This document shows positions 7,423 to 11,789 of a stretch of DNA of 11,789 nucleotides, piece by piece. Under the pieces are notes generated by a model. That model ran no database searches, was not told the DNA's origin, and was given only the letters and a program-made list of their open reading frames with translations. Made by a program: the position numbers and the translations under genes. The DNA is from CAYGTK01 sp964352775 (GTDB lineage Bacteria > Bacteroidota > Bacteroidia > Chitinophagales > CAIOSU01). The first letter of the stretch is position 1. Each line of letters opens with the position of its first letter. The stretch is taken from the NCBI GenBank assembly GCA_964352775.1, contig CAYGTK010000139.1, forward strand, positions 1 to 11,789, in the 5' to 3' direction.

Positions 7423-10400
7423 ATGCGAAGCTATTCAGTTTTTGCGCCGTTAAAGCATCTTGTATTAATACTTCTAAGTTTGTGCTTACCTGCGATAGCA
7501 TTCGCCCAAACAGGCCCAGCTGGAGTTGGTACTTCATCTACTAATCCTCTTTGGCTTAGGGCAGATGATATATCCCAGTCTAATGCAACTGCGGTAAGCA
7601 CTTGGTTAGACACTTCTGGTAACAATAATGACTTTATTCAAGGTGCGGCCTTAAGACAACCCACCTATATTACCACAGGTGTAAATGGCAGACCATCAGT
7701 AGACTTTAACGGTAGCGGAAATTATTTAGAGGATGCAGATGGCGAACTATATATTAACGGAGCATCTGCTTTCACTATTTTTTCTGTAGTACAGTCTGAT
7801 GCGACAAATACGGATCGTGGATTTTTTGATACTGAAGATCCTGATGGTAGCGATGACGAAATGTGTATTCGATACGATGCTGGCGGTGCAAATGGCGGCG
7901 GTACTAATTTGATGAAATTGGGTATTCGGGCAAGTGGTGGAATACAAGAAGAAACGTCAAACAATTCACAATCTACTAATCCGCAACTTATCAGTTTAGA
8001 CTGGGCGGCTGGTAATGGTTTGGATGTATACATTGATGGCACATTAGATTTGCCTTCTGCTGCTTCTGGCACCACAGGTGGCACCATGACTGGGTCTAGT
8101 AAGGTGCTATTAGGTATGGGGCCAAAAGATAACTTGACCACCTCGGGTTGGGATGGCGATATTTCAGAGGTTATTTACTTCAACTTCGAATTGAATGATG
8201 CGCAACGGATAATAGTGGAGAATTATTTAGCTACTCGTTATTCTCTTATTATAGGTAATGATCGATTTGCCTTTGATGGCTCACATGGCAACGACTTAGC
8301 TGGAATTGGTAGAGAAGGTTCTGCATCACATACTGCTGCTTATTCAGCAGGAATACTACAACTAAGCGGTGCAACAAGTCCACACCCTGGCGATTATGCT
8401 TTGTTTGGTCATGATAATGGGAGCATAGCCAGTTGGGGTACTAGTGAAGTGCCTAATACTCAGGTTCGTCGATTAGCAAGAGAATGGAGAATTGACGAGA
8501 CTAACAATATAGGTAGTGTAATCTATACGATAGATACTAGCGATCTTCCCGCTCGCCCATTAGGTTATCAAATGCATGTACTTTTAGTAGATGATGATGG
8601 CGACTTTTCAAGTGGTGCATCAGTTTATCAGTTAGCAAGCGCTGGTGGGTCTGCCTTTGCTTCTGCCGCCATCGATATTACTGATGGTATGTATGTTAGC
8701 ATAGGTGTTCTAGATGCAGAAATACAATTTTCTCAAGCTTCAAGCGGTGGTGCGGAGACTAATATCAGTCCTAGTTTTGATATAGAGGTGAACTTTAATC
8801 CAAGTTCTTCTATAACAGTAGATTATAGTACTGTTGTGGGAACTGCTTCTATTGCTGATTATACTAGCGTAAGTGGTAGTACTGCAACAATAACTTCTGG
8901 AACTACCACTACAAGTATAAATATTACCGTAGTAAACGATACTCTTTTGGAGAGCGATGAAAGCTTTACGATAAGCTTAAGCTCACCAAGTTCTGGAATT
9001 AGTTTGGGAACAAACAGCAGCCATGCTTACACCATAAATGATGAGGACAACCCCAGAAAAATATTCTTCAACACTGCCACGGCAAATCTGTTAGAAGCAG
9101 CTACATCTGTAACCGTAACTGTAGAATTGGATAGTGTTGATATGGTTAACCCCACCACAGTGAATTATGCTGTTACTGGTGGAACAGCTACTGGCTCGGG
9201 CGACGATTACACATTAACCGCAGGCACGGCTACTATTAATGCGACTAACACTAGCACTACGTTTAGCATTAGTATTGAAGAGGACGTAGTGTTTGAACCA
9301 GATGAAACTATTGAGGTAAGTTTAAGTAACCCGACCAATAGTAATCTATCACTTGTTAAACCTACAGTTTATACCTTAACTATTCAGAATGATGACTCAG
9401 CACCATCGGTTGCTTTTTCATCTACTAGTTCAGCGGGTAGTGAAAGTACAGCATCGGTAAATCTACCAGTTGAGCTTACCGCTGTCGCTGGTGGTGATGT
9501 TACTGTAAATTATGCTGTTACTGGTGGAACAGCTACTGGCGGTAGTGTTGACTACCTGCTAAATTCAGGGTCGGTTACCATTACAGAAGGGAATACAACT
9601 GCGAATATTATATTGAATGTAAATGATGACGGTATAGAAGAATTAACTGAAACTGTACGTGTTACATTGCTCAGCGCCACTTTAGTTGGTCTAGGTGTCG
9701 ATTCTATTCACACATATACCATTAATGATAATGATGAATTGGGTTCAACGGGACCTGGTGGTATAGGTGATAATGCTATAAATGAGTTATGGCTCAAGGC
9801 TGATGACCTAGGACTATCCAACGGAGCATCAGTGTCTACTTGGGCAGATGCTTCAGGTAATGGAAACGACTTTGTGCAGGGTACGCCAGGTGATCAACCT
9901 ACTTACCGCACTGCTGGATTGAATGGACAACCATCTGTTGAATTTGATGGTGCAGGTACTTTCCTAGAAGACGGCGATGGAGAAAATTATATCAATGGGC
10001 TTTCTGGTGTAACTGTATTCAGCGTAGTTCAGTCTGATAATGCAAATACCGATCGCGGATTTTTTGATACAGAAGATCCTGATGGTGGAGATGATGTTTT
10101 TGCGATCCGTTATGATGCTGGTGGTGCCAGTGGTGGTGGATCACAAGTGCTAAAAATGGGTCTACAGACTACAGGAGGTCATCAGATAGAAGCGGCTACA
10201 GGTACACAAACCACCAATGTGCAATTACTAACTGTAGATTGGGAAAGTGGACAAGCAATGCGTCTTTTTGATGATGGGGCGACTAATAGTTTAAGCTATA
10301 GTTCAGCTACTGTAAATGGAACATTCAGTGGCTCTGATAGAGCAATGCTTGGAAGAGGACCAAAAGATGAAGGTACCAACTCAAGTTGGGATGGTGATGT

Positions 10401-11789
10401 TGCTGAATTTATACTTTTCAGTACTAGGTTGAATACCGCGCAGCGTAAGATCGTAGAGAACTATCTAGCGGCTAAATATGGGATCACTATTTCTAATGAT
10501 CTATACAGCTACGAAAGCTTACACGGAACGGATGTGGCTGGAATTGGTAGAGACGACATAACCAACTTCCACGTAGCCGGTCAAAGTTCTGGTATACTTA
10601 CTGTGAAAAATGCTAATGCCTTGACCGATGGAGAGTTTCTACTATACGGTCATGATGACGGCAGCATTGCTAGCTTCGGAACAAGCGATGTACCGAACAC
10701 TTCAACCAGAAAGATCACCAGAGAGTGGCGTATGAGCGAAACAGGCGATGTAGGTTCAGTAACTATAGAGATAGATGCTACCACTTTACCTTCATTACCA
10801 AGCGGGTATAGTAGCTATGCTTTGCTAATAGATAGTGATGGCACTTTTGCTGACGGAGCAAATTATTACACTTTAACTAACACAACAGGTTCATTGTATG
10901 AAGCTGATAACGTAAATGTAGCTGATGGTGACTATGTTACCGTAGTAGCTGTAGAGAACATCACATCTGCCACAGGCGACTTTAATCTAGCAGGCACCTG
11001 GACAGATAATGCTATTCCATCTGCAGGCGAACCAGCTATAATATCGGCCAACCACGAAATATCAGTAAGTGCAGACAGAACAATAGGAAGCCTATACATC
11101 AGTACCGGAGCGGTAATTGACATGGGAAGCAATACTATTACTTTAAACACTGGAACAATAACTAACTATGGCTCTTTCGATGCAGGTGTTAGTACAGTAT
11201 TGTATAGCGGTAGCGTTTCGCAAAGCGTTGCTCCAGTCGCATACCATCACTTAAGTTTTTCAGGTAGTGGTACCAAAACTTTAGGAGGAGCTATCACCCT
11301 AACAGGAAATCTACTGCTAAGTGCAGGAACTTTAGATGCGGATGCAGGAAATAACTACGCCATCAGCCTAAGAGGAAACTGGGATGCTACTTCAGGTACA
11401 TTCGTATCGCGAAGTGGAACAGTAACGTTCAATGGTATATCAGGTCAGAATGTAATTACTGGTGGAGCAAGCTTCTACAATGTAATAGCATCGAATACAA
11501 GTACAGGCTTAACGCTAAGTGATGACATGACGGTAAGCAACGTTCTTACCTTAACCGATGGAGTTATCAGTACAGGAGCAAATACCCTTATAGTAAGTAG
11601 CAGTAGTGCTTCAGGTGTAGCAGGCTTCAGCTCGGCGAGCTTTGTTAATGGTAGCCTACAACGAAGTGTTACTACGAATACTGATACGTACAGCTTCCCA
11701 GTAGGAAATGGTGCCGGAGCAAGCAACTACTACCGAGCAGACATAGTTAACGGTAACATGACCGGAGTAAGTAACATAACGGCCAGCTT
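7423..11789 (+). CDS. Second giant surface protein, paralog of the upstream gene; 3' end outside window
   Basis: The frame is open from ATG 7423 to the right edge (1455 codons plus two bases) with no stop. Signal peptide 1-28 (cleavage AFA|QTGP); lectin-like module about 29-280 (NPLWLRADDI, GRPSVDFNG, TDRGFFDTEDPDG, ENYLATRYSLIIG); linker with GNDLAGIGRE to about 427; three Calx-beta domains about 429-540, 541-655 and 660-767; second lectin module from 773 (LGSTGPGGIG) with linker to about 1177; beta-rich region from 1179 (ENITSATGDF) to the cut. The order matches the upstream paralog throughout. By analogy, the missing end should hold an Fn3-like domain and a T9SS type A sorting domain; that is inference. 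Likely surface-anchored, adhesive or glycan-binding. The third Calx-beta unit has a degenerate calcium motif (EELTET). Confidence 0.9.
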   Translation, partial: MRSYSVFAPLKHLVLILLSLCLPAIAFAQTGPAGVGTSSTNPLWLRADDISQSNATAVSTWLDTSGNNNDFIQGAALRQPTYITTGVNGRPSVDFNGSGNYLEDADGELYINGASAFTIFSVVQSDATNTDRGFFDTEDPDGSDDEMCIRYDAGGANGGGTNLMKLGIRASGGIQEETSNNSQSTNPQLISLDWAAGNGLDVYIDGTLDLPSAASGTTGGTMTGSSKVLLGMGPKDNLTTSGWDGDISEVIYFNFELNDAQRIIVENYLATRYSLIIGNDRFAFDGSHGNDLAGIGREGSASHTAAYSAGILQLSGATSPHPGDYALFGHDNGSIASWGTSEVPNTQVRRLAREWRIDETNNIGSVIYTIDTSDLPARPLGYQMHVLLVDDDGDFSSGASVYQLASAGGSAFASAAIDITDGMYVSIGVLDAEIQFSQASSGGAETNISPSFDIEVNFNPSSSITVDYSTVVGTASIADYTSVSGSTATITSGTTTTSINITVVNDTLLESDESFTISLSSPSSGISLGTNSSHAYTINDEDNPRKIFFNTATANLLEAATSVTVTVELDSVDMVNPTTVNYAVTGGTATGSGDDYTLTAGTATINATNTSTTFSISIEEDVVFEPDETIEVSLSNPTNSNLSLVKPTVYTLTIQNDDSAPSVAFSSTSSAGSESTASVNLPVELTAVAGGDVTVNYAVTGGTATGGSVDYLLNSGSVTITEGNTTANIILNVNDDGIEELTETVRVTLLSATLVGLGVDSIHTYTINDNDELGSTGPGGIGDNAINELWLKADDLGLSNGASVSTWADASGNGNDFVQGTPGDQPTYRTAGLNGQPSVEFDGAGTFLEDGDGENYINGLSGVTVFSVVQSDNANTDRGFFDTEDPDGGDDVFAIRYDAGGASGGGSQVLKMGLQTTGGHQIEAATGTQTTNVQLLTVDWESGQAMRLFDDGATNSLSYSSATVNGTFSGSDRAMLGRGPKDEGTNSSWDGDVAEFILFSTRLNTAQRKIVENYLAAKYGITISNDLYSYESLHGTDVAGIGRDDITNFHVAGQSSGILTVKNANALTDGEFLLYGHDDGSIASFGTSDVPNTSTRKITREWRMSETGDVGSVTIEIDATTLPSLPSGYSSYALLIDSDGTFADGANYYTLTNTTGSLYEADNVNVADGDYVTVVAVENITSATGDFNLAGTWTDNAIPSAGEPAIISANHEISVSADRTIGSLYISTGAVIDMGSNTITLNTGTITNYGSFDAGVSTVLYSGSVSQSVAPVAYHHLSFSGSGTKTLGGAITLTGNLLLSAGTLDADAGNNYAISLRGNWDATSGTFVSRSGTVTFNGISGQNVITGGASFYNVIASNTSTGLTLSDDMTVSNVLTLTDGVISTGANTLIVSSSSASGVAGFSSASFVNGSLQRSVTTNTDTYSFPVGNGAGASNYYRADIVNGNMTGVSNITAS
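7507..8310 (+). repeat. Lectin module 1 of the second giant protein
   Basis: It begins with QTGPAGVG at the mature N-terminus and ends at GNDLAGIGRE. Its core differs from the lectins of the upstream protein: it contains FSVVQSD, NTDRGFFDTEDPDG, RYDAGGA and GPKD, and is about 60 bases longer. The same core motifs appear in module 2 of this protein. Confidence 0.75.
9163..9195 (+). repeat. 33-base direct repeat, copy 1 (Calx-beta 2)
   Basis: Identical to 9508-9540 and in the same reading frame, encoding NYAVTGGTATG. The copies are 345 bases apart, exactly 115 codons, so recombination between them would remove or add one Calx-beta unit in frame. Confidence 0.95.
9508..9540 (+). repeat. 33-base direct repeat, copy 2 (Calx-beta 3)
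   Basis: Second copy of the exact repeat at 9163-9195, at the equivalent place in the next Calx-beta unit. The flanking bases differ at both ends, so the identity is limited to this strand-and-turn segment. Confidence 0.95.
9739..10560 (+). repeat. Lectin module 2 of the second giant protein
   Basis: The module opens with LGSTGPGGIG and NELWLKADDL and ends with ENYLAAKYGITIS and GTDVAGIGRDD. The core repeats the FSVVQSD, NTDRGFFDTEDPDG and RYDAGGA motifs of module 1 in this protein. The flanks match module 2 of the upstream paralog. Confidence 0.75.
10951..11676 (+). repeat. Beta-rich region, diverged copy of 5534-6259
   Basis: Collinear with the upstream paralog at a constant offset. Protein sequence is strongly conserved (for example ISANHEISV and TLTGNLLLSAGTLDADAG) while many third codon positions differ, which indicates an old duplication under purifying selection in this part. 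Confidence 0.8.
11677..11789 (+). repeat. 113-base exact repeat, copy 2
   Basis: Identical to 6260-6372 with no mismatch up to the window edge. The absence of even silent changes contrasts with the adjoining upstream sequence and marks a recent recombination or conversion tract. Confidence 0.97.

Larger units (their letters stand above)
8707..9738 (+). repeat. Three tandem Calx-beta domains, second giant gene
   Basis: Units carry ESDESFTISLSS, EPDETIEVSLSN and ELTETVRVTLLS. Units one and two keep the acidic E-x-D-E motif expected for calcium binding, while unit three has Thr where Asp is expected. The array matches the three-unit array of the upstream paralog in position and order. Confidence 0.85.

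Noticed and set aside
7245..7544. Plus-strand open frame across the gap between the two giant genes
   Set aside because: It overlaps the sorting domain of the first gene and the signal peptide of the second in another frame. Both overlapped regions are clearly real.
7722..8141. Minus-strand open frames opposite the first lectin module of the second giant gene
   Set aside because: The plus frame continues unbroken with recognisable lectin motifs; the minus products are low-complexity mirrors.
8707..9738. Short direct repeats suggesting a CRISPR array
   Set aside because: The repeats lie one protein-domain length apart, in frame, inside a coding region; there are no regular short spacers.
2129..11789. 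Repeated cassettes suggesting an invertible shufflon or insertion sequence
   Set aside because: All repeats are direct and in the same orientation. I see no flanking inverted repeats, recombinase gene or transposase in the window, so conversion or unequal crossing-over is the simpler reading.

Overview
The window looks like chromosomal DNA from a member of the Bacteroidota, probably a marine or aquatic Flavobacteriia-like lineage. The lineage part is inference. The main evidence is a porQ gene (a type IX secretion system, T9SS, component), a large secreted protein ending in a type A T9SS sorting domain, Bacteroidota-style promoter elements (TTG about 20 bases before TAnnTTTG), and no clear Shine-Dalgarno sequences. 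No mobile element, tRNA, rRNA or CRISPR array is visible.

Left part (1-1923), minus strand: porQ is followed by cmk (cytidylate kinase), overlapping it by 17 bases. About 100 bases further on is the first codons of another minus-strand gene that runs off the left edge. Its opening residues and its position after cmk suggest ribosomal protein S1 (rpsA). A very good Bacteroidota promoter lies in the gap in front of it.

Middle (1924-2128) is a 205-base divergent intergenic region. Right part (2129-11789), plus strand, is filled by two tandem paralogous genes for giant secreted surface proteins. The first is complete (1718 residues from the ATG at 2129). The second starts at 7423 and is open for 1455 codons to the right edge. 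Both have the same plan: signal peptide, LamG/concanavalin A-like lectin module, linker domain, three Calx-beta domains, a second lectin module with linker, then a beta-rich repeat region. The first gene also shows the C-terminal part: an Fn3-like domain and the T9SS type A sorting domain.

Functionally, the large proteins are expected to be exported by Sec, passed through the outer membrane by the T9SS and anchored at the cell surface, where lectin and Calx-beta domains suggest adhesion or glycan binding. PorQ belongs to that same machinery, so machinery and probable cargo are neighbours, although divergently transcribed.

The most striking features are evolutionary. The two paralogs are about 70-87% identical in the stretches of the beta-rich region that I aligned by eye, but become exactly identical for the last 113 bases of the window. 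The lectin cores are more alike within each protein than between equivalent positions of the two proteins. Both patterns point to gene conversion or module exchange in a surface protein family.
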